The notes under the pieces: model-generated
Database searches by the model: none
Seen by the model: the letters and a program-made list of their open reading frames with translations, nothing else
Told to the model about the DNA's origin: nothing
NCBI GenBank assembly: GCA_024699855.1
Contig: JAMPIQ010000002.1
Span: 12,338,001 to 12,402,000 of the forward strand
Direction: 5' to 3'
DNA from: Aphelenchoides besseyi
Taxonomy: Eukaryota; Nematoda; Chromadorea; Rhabditida; Aphelenchoididae
DNA: 64,000 nt
Shown: positions 49,564 through 61,843 of the stretch, piece by piece
How positions within the stretch are numbered: position 1 is the stretch's first letter
Layout of the letters: every line of letters starts with the position of its first letter
Position numbers and translations under genes: made by a program

Positions 49564-49915
49564 TTAAAGGCTGTTGACAAAATTTAGAAGTTTTGCATAA
49601 ACAAGTGAAGCCACTTGTCCATCTGGAGTAGCTGTCTTCTGAAGGTCAGAGTGCGTGCGCAAATGTTCTCCGTTTTGGTTATTTCGAAAAATAGCTGAGC
49701 GTTGGACGGACGTTTTGTTTGAGTCGAGACCGCTTAGAAGTGTAATTACTATGCTCTTCTTTTTGACATTTGGCTTCTTTCGGTTTATTTCCAATTTGGT
49801 GTTAATTTGTCGAATAAGCCAATGGAATAGTTTTAATGAAATTTCGACTTGGACAACATTTTCAATCCCCAGACTTAAGTCCTGTGTTTGTTCGACTGTT
49901 GTTCAACAAGCGATG
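49564..49915 (-). CDS. hypothetical protein, C-terminal exon
   Basis: An open frame from an acceptor-like ACACAG at about 49910 to a stop at 49564 encodes about 115 residues: an amphipathic start (VVQVEISLKLFHWLI), a Lys-rich middle and a hydrophilic tail. It reads more like protein than the overlapping plus-strand frame. No initiator exon is firmly placed, though a frame at 50000-49920 could precede it. The function is unknown. Confidence 0.35.
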
Positions 49916-51175
49916 TTGTTGCAACGGTCGGTTGATTATTATTCCCCGAGACGGGTGCAATGGTCTAGAATACGCGTAACGGACAACGTTATCTCTCGCC
50001 AACTGAACTGAAATTTAACCGAAAGTTGGACCGTAAAATTGAGTTTTTAATGCAAATTATTTATTTTAATTTTGCCCTTTGGTTCTGGAAACTAGCTCGC
50101 ATCATGACTTTCCGTTCTAAGACATAACAGATGATTCTAAACCAGTTTGACCGGCCGTGTTGCTCGATTTCAAATGAGTCGTCTCTGGGGAGGTCTATCA
50201 GAACCAAAAACGCGTATGTATATTTAGTAGGCGTGTAATGTGGGGGCCCTGACTTGCGGATAAATTTGTTCGAGCATCTTGTTGTCTGTAGAATGTCTCC
50301 AAGTTTGATTGAGTGTCGTAAGGGTCGCCATAGTTTGTTCTTATAACAACTAAACTTTACACTTTTTTGGTTTGATAACTCAGTCGACGTTACTGAGCGG
50401 TTTTAACTATGTGAGAATGCTCTTCAAGTACTCCCATTGTTTTAATCATGTTGTCGGCTAATTCTGCGGACTTGTCATTTAACCCTATTGCCATCGGTTT
50501 GACAAGACGTACGGGAAGATCAGCGGATGTCCGCGGACGTTAAGCGGGAGTTTTAAAGTCGAAACAAACACGAAAAGTAACGGGTTCGTGGGCCAATGAA
50601 GAGTATAATTCAAATGATTACAATTTGCCAATTCCGCTCATAAGCTCCTACTTTTTGTCTCTCATCCACTCGTACTTCTTTTTTTGTCAAAATGACGTCA
50701 GACAGCATTTTGAAATTAACGTTTCATGAACGACATTCCGCGTACATGTGTTCGTCTGGACTTTTTTTGTAGAATTTCCACCTTAAACGGTCAAAAAGAA
50801 GCAATACGACGGTGTGGGCGGGACCTGCCGTAAGCATCTGTCCACTTGCGACGGGACTCTTTTATTGACCGTGAAGAGAAGAGCGCACAAAACTCGAAAT
50901 CGTTTGGCTTGTGGCTTTTTGTTTAACGTAAACTGTTGGATTTTAATTTGTTTGACATTCTTATACGCACGTTAGCTTCCAAAAATACGCCGATGTATGT
51001 GCTCAATCTTAACTTTCTTTTGTAGTTCATTTGGAAGCTTTGTCGGAGAATGTGCATTGGACGACGTATGTTCTTGATATCGTTGGCCTACGGATGAACA
51101 TAACCATTTCAAGCAACTGTTTTCACGACTTCAACTCTTCGAAATCACCAGTCGACCGACATCGCAACTTCATGA
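49916..51175. other. intergenic region, no gene seen
   Basis: T-rich, with scattered short frames and no consistent splice chain. It precedes the Ly6 gene and should include its promoter; a possible 3' splice site (TTTTGTAG) at about 51025 suggests a 5' UTR exon or trans-splice site of that gene. Confidence 0.4.
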
Positions 51176-52791
51176 ATGCGAATCGCCACCGTTTGCCTTG
51201 TTGTGCTCGTGTTCGAAGCGATCGTTGCCGTCTACTCGACTCTCTACGTTCGTGATCCGCACAGGTAACTAATCGAATTTCTTCGCTCTTAAATGCATTA
51301 ATTTAAGCATGAAGGGACGTTATTGCTATAGTTGCATGTCGAAAGATTTCGAAAAACATTGGTCGTATTTGGATCAAGTGAGTGAAAAGTATTTGAACTG
51401 GTTTCTTCATAGTTTATTTGGGCGAAACATAGTGCTGATCAGTTTGTTTTCCAAAACTTGACGTCTGTTTTCATGGCCTTTTAATCGCCAGACATTCGAT
51501 TATTTCCTTCTTTTTTACCACCTTCCGTTTTCGGAGCGGAAATTGAATTTTCTGCATGTGTTAAGTTGGCACATAAAGACGATGCCATGGCCGCAAAAAC
51601 TTTGTGTTTGGACTGGTTTTGGATGAATAAGCGCGAAAAGATGATGAAAACAACAGAAATAGGGTTTGACAGTTGGAGAGCTGTGAAGAAATGCGCTGAA
51701 CCGTCTAATCAGCTCCTAATCTTCTATGCGTTCATCAGCGCATGGAATTGGAGGGTCAGTTTGCGCTCAAGTTTTTTCATCTCGGCATTATGGAGTGAAT
51801 CTGTGGGCATTTGAGTTGATTAAAAGACACACCCATCGATTTCTTCTTTCAAGACATTAGGGCCGGTTGTCAACTTAATTTCACGAAGTTGATTAATAAG
51901 ATCGGAATGCTCGACTTATGGTTGGGTGAATCGTTTATTTCACCTGCAAATCCTATCGGGCGTCAACGCAACATGTCGCCTATCAAATTACCCGTCGAAT
52001 TTGCGGCAAATGGCCAAGTTTTAACGTCTCAACCGCCCTCACTTTGTATCGTCTTTCATCGAAACGTAAAATACCTTGAGACTATGAAAACCAAAAGTGC
52101 GCAGTAAACAACGGAACTAAAGTTGAAAGGCGAAGACAATATGTCGATTTAGATTTACTATCAACCTATGAATTTCACGGATGAATGTCATGCAATGTCG
52201 CCGAACATACGAATTGGTCGAACACCGTGTAGTCACTCCTTGTGTATTACAGTCATAGAGCCAAGAGTATTAGCGGGTATGTTTTGATTGTAGTTGATGT
52301 GGTTTTTTTTGGAATCAACGTGAATAATGTAATAGTGAACAATGAATTTGGAAGTTTTTGAGGACTACTCTTGTGACTAAAAAACGTTTAAATGCACTTC
52401 ACTTTCTATTGTTATAGGAAGGCACATTGGCAATAACGTTATTCGTGGCTGCTTTTCTTCTGTTTTCAAGTACGGCGACGCTCCAACGACAAGTTTGGCA
52501 GGTCAGTTCAAAGAGAGAACTTACATTAATGACTATAAGCACTCGTATTAAAACTTAATTTCAATTAATCTACTGTTTGCAGAAGCTAGTTGTAGTCCCA
52601 TTGCAATGGCACGACTTCTACCGCCGCATCTTTCTGCCAAATCCAGTAACAGAACAATTGAGTTATGTCGATGTCTAGGAAATTTGTGTAACGACTATCC
52701 GTGGGCTCCACCAAATCACGCCTTTTCACTTACTTCTTCTCTGCGATCCTCATTACTAATACTGGGGTTTATCGTGTCCTTTTCCTTCTAA
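51176..52791 (+). CDS. Ly6/uPAR-type GPI-anchored protein, ODR-2/HOT-like
   Basis: Exons 51176-51264, 51308-51377, 52153-52276, 52418-52501 and 52583-52791 close in frame to 191 residues. Residues 1-20 are a signal peptide. The mature protein begins its Ly6 fold with YCYSCMSK and has further Cys in [19 protein letters not shown] and ASCS. It closes with CRCLGNLCN, the typical C-x(n)-C-x4-CN end of the three-finger domain. A hydrophobic tail ([13 protein letters not shown]) right before the stop fits a GPI anchor signal. The first Cys block and overall layout fit the nematode ODR-2/HOT family of neuronal Ly6 proteins. Intron 2 is 775 nt, long for this window. The first ATG of the open frame, 4 nt upstream, is in another frame; the signal peptide decides this start. 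Confidence 0.85.
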
Positions 52792-53367
52792 TTTCCTGAA
52801 CAGTTCAAGTTCGACTGTGCAAATGTTCTGTGAACCTCAAATTTACATACGATACCAAGTTGTTGTAATTCGATTTCTATTGAATTTTTAGGTTTATATT
52901 CCTGATCTTTCGTATTTGTTCAATCATACGGGGAACTTTTTAGTCACAAATTCCGAATTAACGTTCACAAAGAGATGTGACTTTAAGTTAATAAACTCAT
53001 GACTTCCAGTCAACTTGATTGCAGATATATCTCCTACACTTTCGCGAAATAGATTATTCAATCATTTGGACTTACAAAAACTAATTTAATGGAAAATAAA
53101 TTAACAAAAGATGACGCAAGATACTAGTAACTGCACAAATGACTAAAAGTTTACGGATATGCAAATGAGAGTAATGAAACTGACAAAAATGTTTGCTCTT
53201 TTGATGATACCCGATGATAACTTTGTAATAAACGTACTCAACGAAAACTCTTATGCAAAAAATGATGTCCTCAGAAAAAGGAAAAGAAACCGTAAGAGAA
53301 GGTAAGTCGGGGATGTAAGTTTGGAGATCACCGGATTGTTTTTGTAGCACCACGTTTTGATCGCAAG
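52792..53367. other. convergent intergenic region
   Basis: About 575 AT-rich nt between the Ly6 stop and the transporter stop, which face each other. Short frames only; it should hold both 3' UTRs. Confidence 0.5.
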
Positions 53368-56300
53368 TTATTGGGCAGTACGAATGACGTTCAAATCGAT
53401 GGTACGAATCGGTTGATCAGTTGAATCGTTTGGATTATCGGCCACGTTGTTCGATTCCTCGTTCACAACACTCACTTTACCGTCGTTTTGACGACATTTG
53501 TGCAATTCGCGAATCAACTCTTGTTGTGCGTACACACTTTGAATTGTACGTTGATATTCTTCTTCGGAACGTTCAGTCAAGACCGACAACTTTCCGCTAA
53601 TTGCATCGGCATCTCGCGCCATATTGTAGTCTCCTGGAAATCGTAATTGAACTTGAAAGATCATTTCGTTTTACCTTCGTTCTTTAATTGGCTTCTTGCC
53701 CGATGATGGAAAACAGCGACCATAAGGCCAATCAAACCGGATAGAATAAACATTACACCAGCACAAATAAACGTCGCATCGTAACTTCGAGTCATATCAT
53801 AGACACAACCTAAAATCGCCGTAGAAATGTTTTAAAAGAGTTATATTACCAGCCAGAGGTGTGCCAATTAACGAAGCCAAACCACGAGATACAATGAGCA
53901 AGCCGAATGAATTAGTCAAACGCTCAACACCAAGCAAATCGCTCAGGACGATAGACGTTAAGGAAATAAATGCCGCTGAAATTACACGATTGAATGCTTT
54001 GTGTTTTTGTTGTCTTACAAATAGCAAATCCAAATAGACCGGCGTACAAACAAAGGAGTGGATAGGAGACGAATGTAAAACACATGACCGTGAGGAAGCC
54101 GCAAGTTAACAGCGAGACGTTCGAAATCGTCAGTGCACTTAACCAACGACGATCAGCCATCCAACCGAAGAATATACGACCAAATGTGTTTGTTGCACCA
54201 ATAATTGACAACAAAACGGTTCCCGAAGCTACGGTACTGCCACGAGTAACGGCCAAATCAATAATGAAAACCAACGGAACGTAGAAGCCGAGCATCGCAA
54301 CAACATTGCAAAGACACATCAAAACCATCACAGGATCTCGAAGTAAATTGATGTCAATCATTTCTTGAATACTATTGCGAATCGGATATGGAATCCATAA
54401 ACAGTAAGTTGTTGTGCTCAGTGAGATCACATCGTCATTTTCGAGTCCACCAATTCGACTGTAACGAGATCCGCCCAAACGCGTCGACATGTCGGCAATA
54501 TCGAGTTGTGAAGTGTTACGAGATGCAACCACACTCTGGAGACTTTGCGCAAGCACGGCTTTTGGAATCGAGATTTGAGATTCACGATAATTTCGATAAT
54601 CGTTTCCTTAAATTATTGCATCATTACAAAGATCTTTGATAATCTAGAAATACCTTCATTCTCAAATTCTTTCAAGTTTCGAATCGAACCTTGTAAGAAG
54701 ATATCTTTTCGTGAAAATGGACGAGTAAATTCTTTTGGATCAATGCTCTAAAAAACGAATTGTTGGTTAAATGAAGATAACATACGCTAACGGCTACACT
54801 TCCCATTGATTCGGCCATGTTATTCGCGTTGATTTGACTGAGACGACTAAGTGATTGAGCATAACTGCGCACCGAGATACGAGACAATTGATTGGCCAAA
54901 TTAACTCGACTTCCCGTTGTGAACTCACTGTTCATACTAAAATAAGACAATCAAATATTTGCCAATAAACAGCCAAATTGCCTGGTAAGTGTTGGCTTAC
55001 GCGTACGAACGGCCGCTGGTGCTCGATCGATGTGGTGATGTTGAGAACCGGCACGACTTTTGTTCAAGATTCGACCCTCTTTGATTGGTGATAGTGCTCG
55101 ACGCGGTGTTGAGGGACTTGCAATCGTATCCGCGGTATCCGCATTTACATCCGTTGTGTTCGTTTCATTATCGTGAGGCAAAAGCGGTTGACCATCGTCG
55201 CGTGAAATATCATTTAGCAACTGAGAATCAGGTCGAGATGAAATCGTTCGTCCGACGTTGTTTGCATTGATTTCAGTTTGAGAAATCACGGATGGAGCAC
55301 GCTGAATACTCCAGATATTAGATAATATTCAAGAAATAAGCCTACTGATCCCTCGGTTTGTTTTCGAGTTCTACTGAACTTTTTCTTCAACAACTCTTGA
55401 ACTCGTTCTTTTAATGTTGGTTTTGATGAAGAATCGATTGGTTCCACTTCCAACGGAACAAACAGTCCACCGCAAGCAGCACAGAGCAAAATCCCGACGA
55501 TGTTGACATACAAACTCACTTGCCAACTGTATTCTAAACTCAAGAGAAGTAAATTGATATAAAAACTGGTGAACTCACGTTCGATAAAGGATTTGCAAAC
55601 AACTGGAAGAAGGAACGTTCCAAATCCACTACCGGCAACAGCGATTCCAGTTGCCAGAGCACGTTTTGACTCGAAATACTGAGAGACAACAACGATTCCG
55701 GGTAAGTAGATAAGAGAGAAACCGCCACCTAAAACAATTGGGTTGTCGTTAGATCGTCAACAATAAGAATACCGCCAAGAAATCCGTAGAAAAAGAGATG
55801 GAAAACGATGTTTGGCGAAAATGTTGATGCAAAGAATGCCAACGAAGCCAACAAAGCACCGGCAATAACAACAACTCGCGCATTGTAACGATTCAATAAA
55901 CCTCCAGCAAATGGACCAAACAAAAGACAACAGCCGATTAAGAGGGCGCCAATGAAAGAAGTCAACGCCTTGGATTCACCAAACTCTTTTTCGTAAGCAG
56001 GCATAAATGGACCAAACGAGTTTGCAATACCGTCAACGATCATATTGTTGAAGAATGCACCTGCTACAATAATCCAACCATAACCTCCATCTAAAAAGTT
56101 TATCTACGATTAAACAACCTCTGAAAACATTGTGAACCTGGAGGTGCAGGTAATTGATCGATTATCGCATCAGGTCGAATGTTATCTGAAATGTCAGTAG
56201 AAGATTTTGCATCTAAATGACATACTTACTGAGCATTTCATTCATTGAACCGCTGGATGATTCATCGTCTGCGTATTCATCATCGTCCATCACGTTCTGT

Positions 56301-56586
56301 TCAGCGTAATCCGTGTAAGCATCGTCGTCTTCATTGAAATACTGTTGCACTACTCCATTTGGTGCCATTGTGGCTGAAACAAGTTTCCGTATAACCTTGT
56401 CGTTTTTGACTCACTAGGCGTTGTCGCAGACAGTTCGTTCTTGTCCGGAAGTTGATCAGACGTCGGAGTTTCAATTTCATGTGCCTGTTTGACTGGTTGA
56501 GGTGTGGTACTCGACGGTGTTCCTTCATCAACGAGAACGGTGGGCACCGTGTGCAGGTCGTCCGGACGATCAATGGAGCTGCTCAT
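53368..56586 (-). CDS. monocarboxylate transporter (SLC16/MCT), 899 residues
   Basis: Thirteen exons, 56586-56415, 56373-56230, 56185-56138, 56090-55773, 55728-55579, 55533-55346, 55301-54982, 54936-54786, 54747-54654, 54606-54019, 53975-53850, 53809-53675 and 53633-53368, sum to exactly 2,700 nt. A long acidic N-terminus (about 120 residues) precedes the SLC16 signature DGGYGWIIV at TM1. TM1-6 and TM7-12 each have the expected six hydrophobic segments, with the loop GRIFFGWMADRR between TM8 and TM9. The cytosolic loop between TM6 and TM7 is about 300 residues, rich in Ser/Asp/Arg, roughly twice or more that of most SLC16 members. The tail is charged. Family members move lactate, pyruvate or other small acids with protons. 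Exon 7 ends with a GC-AG intron (54981). The open frame extends past the ATG, but the first ATG is at 56586. Confidence 0.92.
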
Positions 56587-59325
56587 TTCGTTGGAGAGCA
56601 CGCCCTCTAAATGAAAACCGTGGATCAGTTAATTACGAGTGGATGATTTGAAAAAGTGGAACGATTGAGTGATGTGCGTGATTTGTATTTCGCAATGATT
56701 CATTTTTATCTTATAAAGAAGAGATTCCCAACACGCGTATTAAGACAATAACTCATTAACATTCGACGCAAAATAGATAACGCGAAGGAAGTGAGAGTTA
56801 ACAAATTTGTATAGTCAATGGTCTTTTCGAACACGCATCTCGTGACGGACAGATGCACCGGCAACCAACCACTGATAAACATTGATGAGCGTGAGTTGGT
56901 GGTTGGTTTGGAGAACAAAAAAGTCCACAAACTTTGAAATAAGAGAACAAAAGAAATGCTATCGATTACGTAATACAACAATTGGAACCGTGAATCAAGT
57001 CCCTTTCAAACGTGCATGGATTCTGATGGCAAAGATGAACGAAAGATTATCTCGACTATGAGCATACGAAATGTGCTGTGGACTCGCGGAAACGAAGAGA
57101 TGATGAGCAAAACGCGACAAAACGGCGTCAAAACAGACAACAGATGGACGCCGCAATATGAGCGGAAGTCGAAGCGCTTGCCGGGGCTTTTTCATCGGAA
57201 GCAAATTGTGAAATTGCAACGATCTTTTGCCGCACAATTTGCGACATTTGAATCAGTGAAATGGAACGGTAATTTCATTCATAAAAACTGAATCGCCAGC
57301 CGATTTTTCTTCCGTAAATCGTGGAGCACAAACACGAACCTTCCGAGCGGAGACCATCGATCTACACCGTCGCGCAACCGTATGGATGACGACGAGGAAC
57401 GTGGAGCGCAAAGCCAACGCGCAAATAAATTCAACGACGAAAAACGGGCCAAATGAGTTGTGAAGAGAGAGAAAGGTCGCTTGTGATTTGGGTCTCGTAT
57501 TTTAGCGAATTTCTCTTCGATCGTGTCCACCGATAGTGCAAAACATTGTTTTCGAATATGACATACACAACAAGTGGACGAAGAGGATTGAACGAGACAA
57601 AATGTCACATATAACGAACGTAATACACGACTACCTATGATTAGTGTTCGTTTCATCAAGAAGGCCGCATGCTTTCTCTGTGTGCCACACACGCCGTTCA
57701 TCATTTGGCGGTCATCCATGACTGAGCTGTTTTCTTCTGATAGAACGACGGCAACAGGTGTTATTCGAGTTTTCGCCGCTTCGAATGTGCGGCAGTTCAA
57801 CGGACGTACAAAGAAACGACGACAAAACGGCTGAACAGACGGATTGTATACAACTGGAGAAGCAGGAAAAGTCGCTTTGGCGATGATTGCGCGTGGGACA
57901 AACGCATTGAATGAATCAGGGACGAACAAACGGAATGTTATTGAGAAATCAGATGTCGATTGACCGGATATTCGATAATTGCTTTGCTCAACGCATTTTA
58001 CCAATCATGTGAATAGATCTCGCAGCAATCAAACAGCATTTTCGATTGTTCACAAGCGCAGTTCCAAGCTCATCGGCTGAAAGTTCGCTTCCTTGCGCCA
58101 AAAGTAAATAAACGTCACCAGAACCGAACTGGTCGGCTGATGGTGTGAATCGCGAAAAGCAATGAAGAAAAAGATGCGCTTTCCGCGCCACAAACCGATT
58201 CAAACGACGCTGTCGAAATGGACATTGGGACGCCTGACATGAATTCACGATGGGCAAGACAAACGCGCCATTTGAAGGACACGGAACGGCGAACGGGAAT
58301 GTCGTCTGCGTCAATTGGACGGCACACCGCCAAAGGCCTCATCCCAATGTGCGAGTGGTTGAAAGCAAACCACGACATCGTAATTGCGAGCCCCACGGCG
58401 CGTTCATTCCGACCGCAGTGGTTTCGGGCTTCGCAATTCCAACTTCCAAAATTTACGTGGTTTTTGAATGAAGAGACGAACAGCCGCCTCATTTCAACCG
58501 TTGTCTTCATTTCCGCTGAGCGAAAGTGAGCAAGCAGCTGGAGAGCGGCAAATGTGATAGTCGCCAATACGAACATAAATGACGAATTTCTGTCTAAGCA
58601 TTGCACTTGATATGTCAAGCTGTGGATTGCAAAATTGGCTATTGTCATAACCAGGAAACCCAATTTCATTGACCCCAAACAGAAAATAAACGGATATGTA
58701 GGGAAAGTCTATTTATCGTTCCCGTTTCATTCCTTCGTGTGCCCGAACTCAGTGCCACAATTTTCAGGCACACGTGAACGTATACATTCCGCTCACTGTT
58801 CGTTTTAATACTCGACATTCCGAAAATTTCATTCAACAAACTATCGGCTAAGAGAGAATGTTGGAAGAGAAATCACGAGAACTAAACTTTTGGACTTCTG
58901 AATTCTACGATTTCAGACATTGCGTTTTAAAAGAACAGAAAATTGAGTCACAGTCGGCCCTTTGAAAACCAAAAAACCTCGTGGTCAAGCGGCAAAAATG
59001 CCATTCGACGAAAGTGGTCGTCCGTTTCTTTTGACCATCGACGGTCCACGAGTGAGTGCCCATTTGACGACGAGAAACTTTGGGACCAAGTTGTGTTTTG
59101 TGAGAAGATGACCAAAAACGCTTATTGTAGTGGCAACAAGTTTGTTTAGTTCAATCAGATGTTCTTGACTACGAGTTGATTTTTCACGAGTTCAATCTCT
59201 ACAATGATGTTTATTGGTATGAGCGTAATGACACAATAATTACAGTATTGCCATAGGATAATGAAATTTTATGAAGAAATGCGCGATTATTGTTTGAATG
59301 AGTGATTCTTGCCATTAAACGTATC
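56587..59325. other. GC-richer region dense in overlapping ORFs
   Basis: From about 57000 to 59150 the sequence is GC-richer and open in several frames on both strands, including a 241-codon minus frame (58004-57279) and frames crossing 58115-58678. Overlapping frames of similar length suggest few stop codons by composition rather than several genes. The most protein-like is a minus-strand start at 58669 (next entry). No supported gene elsewhere. Confidence 0.4.
58115..58669 (-). CDS. hypothetical membrane protein, N-terminal part
   Basis: From the ATG at 58669 the frame encodes two hydrophobic stretches (MKLGFLVMTIANFAIHSL and FMFVLATITFAALQLLAHF) separated by a short polar loop with one Cys, then a charged region. 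This resembles the first half of a small tetraspan protein (MARVEL-like), but the later part of the frame does not look natural and probably contains introns I could not place. The assignment is tentative. Confidence 0.3.
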   Translation of the reverse strand: MKLGFLVMTIANFAIHSLTYQVQCLDRNSSFMFVLATITFAALQLLAHFRSAEMKTTVEMRRLFVSSFKNHVNFGSWNCEARNHCGRNERAVGLAITMSWFAFNHSHIGMRPLAVCRPIDADDIPVRRSVSFKWRVCLAHREFMSGVPMSISTASFESVCGAESASFSSLLFAIHTISRPVRFW

Positions 59326-61181
59326 CTACGCGTGCTTCTGTGGTTGTTGGAATTGAGTTAAAAAAACGCTGTTTCGCAATGAAGGGATAGTCGATGGTCT
59401 TGGAGTTGTAGCAGAAATTGTTGAAATTTTAGACAACGTGGTTGTTTGTTTTGTAAAATCCTGCTTTGTGGGCTTATCACATTCTTTTTTGGCAACACAA
59501 CGACTAAAATGATTTCGCACGTAACCAGTCAAACAACCACAACTCGGTTTCAAACAACGCTGCACTGGAATACAGACTGGCGAACCGCAAGTGCCATCGC
59601 ACGCTCCACACAACTTTGCTTCTTCATTTTCGCCGCATTCAATACCTGCAACAAGTTACTTCAGATCGTATTGTAAAGCTATTTCTTTACCAGGACATTG
59701 CATATAGACTTGAGGGCATCCATCGTCACCTTCACGAAATTGATGACTGCAATTCGACGGAGGAACCGCAAGACGCAGTCTGCTACAAGTCGAATCTGAT
59801 GGCGGAATACACGAACCATTTCGACAAGTGTAATCTTCAGGACATTTAACAAGAACGCACAGTTCTGTTCGATTCGGAACACATCGACCATTTTCACAAG
59901 TAGTACCATTAACGCATTTAATCGTAACACATGTGGCTTGCTGTGTACCATTCGATCCGATCATTAAAGCAGGAATTGTCGTTGGTCGAACAGTACTTCC
60001 ATTCACGTTTGGACGAATTGTTGTTGGATTTGTCAAAAGAGTCGGTAATCTGAATGGAGTCGTTGTTGTTGGCGTTTGTGTGGTTTGAATTGAAGAAGAC
60101 GGTCGAGAAGTTGTTGACGTTGCGCGACTCGTTGTTGGCGTTGTCGATGTTGGACGACTTGTTGTTGGGGTTGTTTGAATGGTTGGACTCGTAAGACGAA
60201 TAGTTGAAGGTGTTGTTCGCATGGTAGTCGTCGTTGTAATTGGAAGACTCGTTGTACGTAAAGTCGTTGTGGATGTTGGAATCGAAGTTGTGGTTTGTGT
60301 TGTTCTGATAGTTGATGTCAACAGCGTTGAAGTAGTAAAAACAACAGGAGTGGATTTCGACGCCGAATTCTCAATGGCAGCCAATTCATTTTTAGTTAAT
60401 TCGCTTCCTTTGCTACTTTCAGTTTTCACGTTTGAGTTGGACGCTTGTTTCGGTTCATCTTTACAGTCGTTGGCGGCAACGCAAACATTCTTCGAGTTTC
60501 GAACATAACCATCGATACAACCGCATTCTGCTGGTCGACACAACAAAGTACAAACTTGAGCTGGTTTGTTACAATACGAATCGCAAGCACCGCATTCATA
60601 ACTTTGCTCGTTCGGTTTCGTACAGTTTAGGGCTAGAATCGTCAAATAAAATCCAATATCCGAGAGCTAACTTACAAGATGATCCACTATTCGCAGCAAG
60701 TGAAATTGCCGGTGTTTTACGTGGCTTTCCTTCAACACAAACGTCTGTACATTCCGTCGCAGTTTCGAAGTTATTCGCGTTCCCGGAACAGCCTCCAAAA
60801 ACAAACGGAACACATTTGCCGATACGTGCGTTGTAGAAGTAGCGAGTAATGTGGGCAAAACATGGTCCATTGTCCGAATCGAGCAAACATCCCTGAAGAT
60901 GAAGACACTACACGATTTGGTTTTTTATCGATTAACCTTATCAATCTTCGCTTCGGATTTACACTCAATATTGTAAGTCATGCATCCCTTATCATCGCGC
61001 GCTTCAATCCATTGACAGTTCGGTATCTCGTTCGTTGGTTTCACAGGTTCGGCACACGGCGCTGCCTCGGAAACATAAGCCACTAGCTAGAAAAAAAGTC
61101 AATTTGAATAAACAAAAAATCAATTACCGTTAAGAAGATCAACGTCTTGTGGACGCCCACCGTTTGAGTGTTTCGCTTCAT
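59326..61181 (-). CDS. secreted Kunitz/TIL multidomain protein with mucin-like spacer
   Basis: Five exons, 61181-61128, 61086-60937, 60892-60676, 60632-59691 and 59645-59326, close in frame to 560 residues. Domains in order: signal peptide (1-27); a short Cys domain; a Kunitz (BPTI) domain (about 69-120) with the six-Cys pattern, including CFAHITRYFYN and FGGCSGNANNF; a TIL-type domain (CTKPNEQSYECGACDSYC...CGCIDGYVRN); a long Thr/Ser/Pro-rich spacer of about 130 residues, likely O-glycosylated; two small EGF-like Cys repeats (CVNGTTCENGRC, CPEDYTCRNGSC); a further Cys segment; a second TIL domain (CGACDGTCGSPVC...CGCLTGYVRN); and a Thr/Ser-rich tail. Kunitz and TIL domains inhibit serine proteases. 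The Kunitz P1 site, the residue after the second Cys region, appears to be in GPCFAH, so Phe may not be at P1; specificity cannot be stated. Confidence 0.9.
60000..60420 (-). repeat. Thr-rich mucin-like coding repeat
   Basis: Low-complexity coding DNA within the Kunitz/TIL gene: runs of Thr codons alternating with Ser, Pro and Arg (units such as TTSRPTSTT and TTTTMRTT). It is a compositional repeat rather than a perfect tandem repeat and is a likely site of length variation. Confidence 0.7.
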
Positions 61182-61843
61182 CGTCAACGATGCGATAATC
61201 AGCGCGGAACTTAAAATGAAGGTTCGTTAGATGGAACCCGTTGAGTGCGCGAATTGCCCGATTAGCCGTTAGTTTACAGAATGAATACGCCTTTTATGAG
61301 CGATAATCCATTCTATCGGATTGTCGATCATTGATTTAGCTTTGTCTAGGCTGCGTGTCCAATTAAACAACCCTCGCTCAAGAGTTCTCCTCTTTTCATC
61401 GTCAAATGCTTCGACAGTTCTGCTTACCCGTAAAGCAACATGTGTTTCGGTTAAAAGAACACGTATTCTATTCACAAAAACGTGCGTGTATAAAACCGCG
61501 AAAACAATCGAGTATTCTGCCCCTTCACTTCAACAGTTCGAAATGTTTATTTAAATGGTATACGGTAATCAGGAAGAGGAAATGTCGGTTGGAATTAAAA
61601 GGCAATAAAGACCTGTCATTATATAAGGATTACGGAGAATCCGAGTGATGAGCGAACAGAAGAATGAAATTAAAAAACATCGAAAAGATTTCCGAAATTG
61701 AGAACATCAATTGGCTTCGAATCCCTGACCTTCGATGTATTTCGTTATTGAACAAATAGTCTGAGCGGAATAATACCGGGTTGCGTCATAACTAACAATA
61801 ATCATGATGAATTGTAAGCAGAAAGGTAATCTCCGGCGGGGAT
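61182..61843. other. intergenic region between Kunitz and SLC7 genes
   Basis: Both neighbours are on the minus strand, so this stretch carries the Kunitz gene promoter and the SLC7 3' UTR. A TATATAAG stretch at about 61620 is oriented for the plus strand, where no gene follows. Otherwise nothing is seen. Confidence 0.45.

Noticed and set aside
51566..51814. ORF in the Ly6 gene intron
   Set aside because: No domain and no splice support; lies wholly within an intron bounded by good splice sites.
57279..58004. 241-codon minus-strand ORF
   Set aside because: Long, but with no recognisable domain, overlapping frames of similar length on the other strand, and a GC-rich composition poor in stop codons.
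61700..61760. B-box-like CTTCGAATCCC
   Set aside because: No A-box or cloverleaf pairing upstream; chance match.
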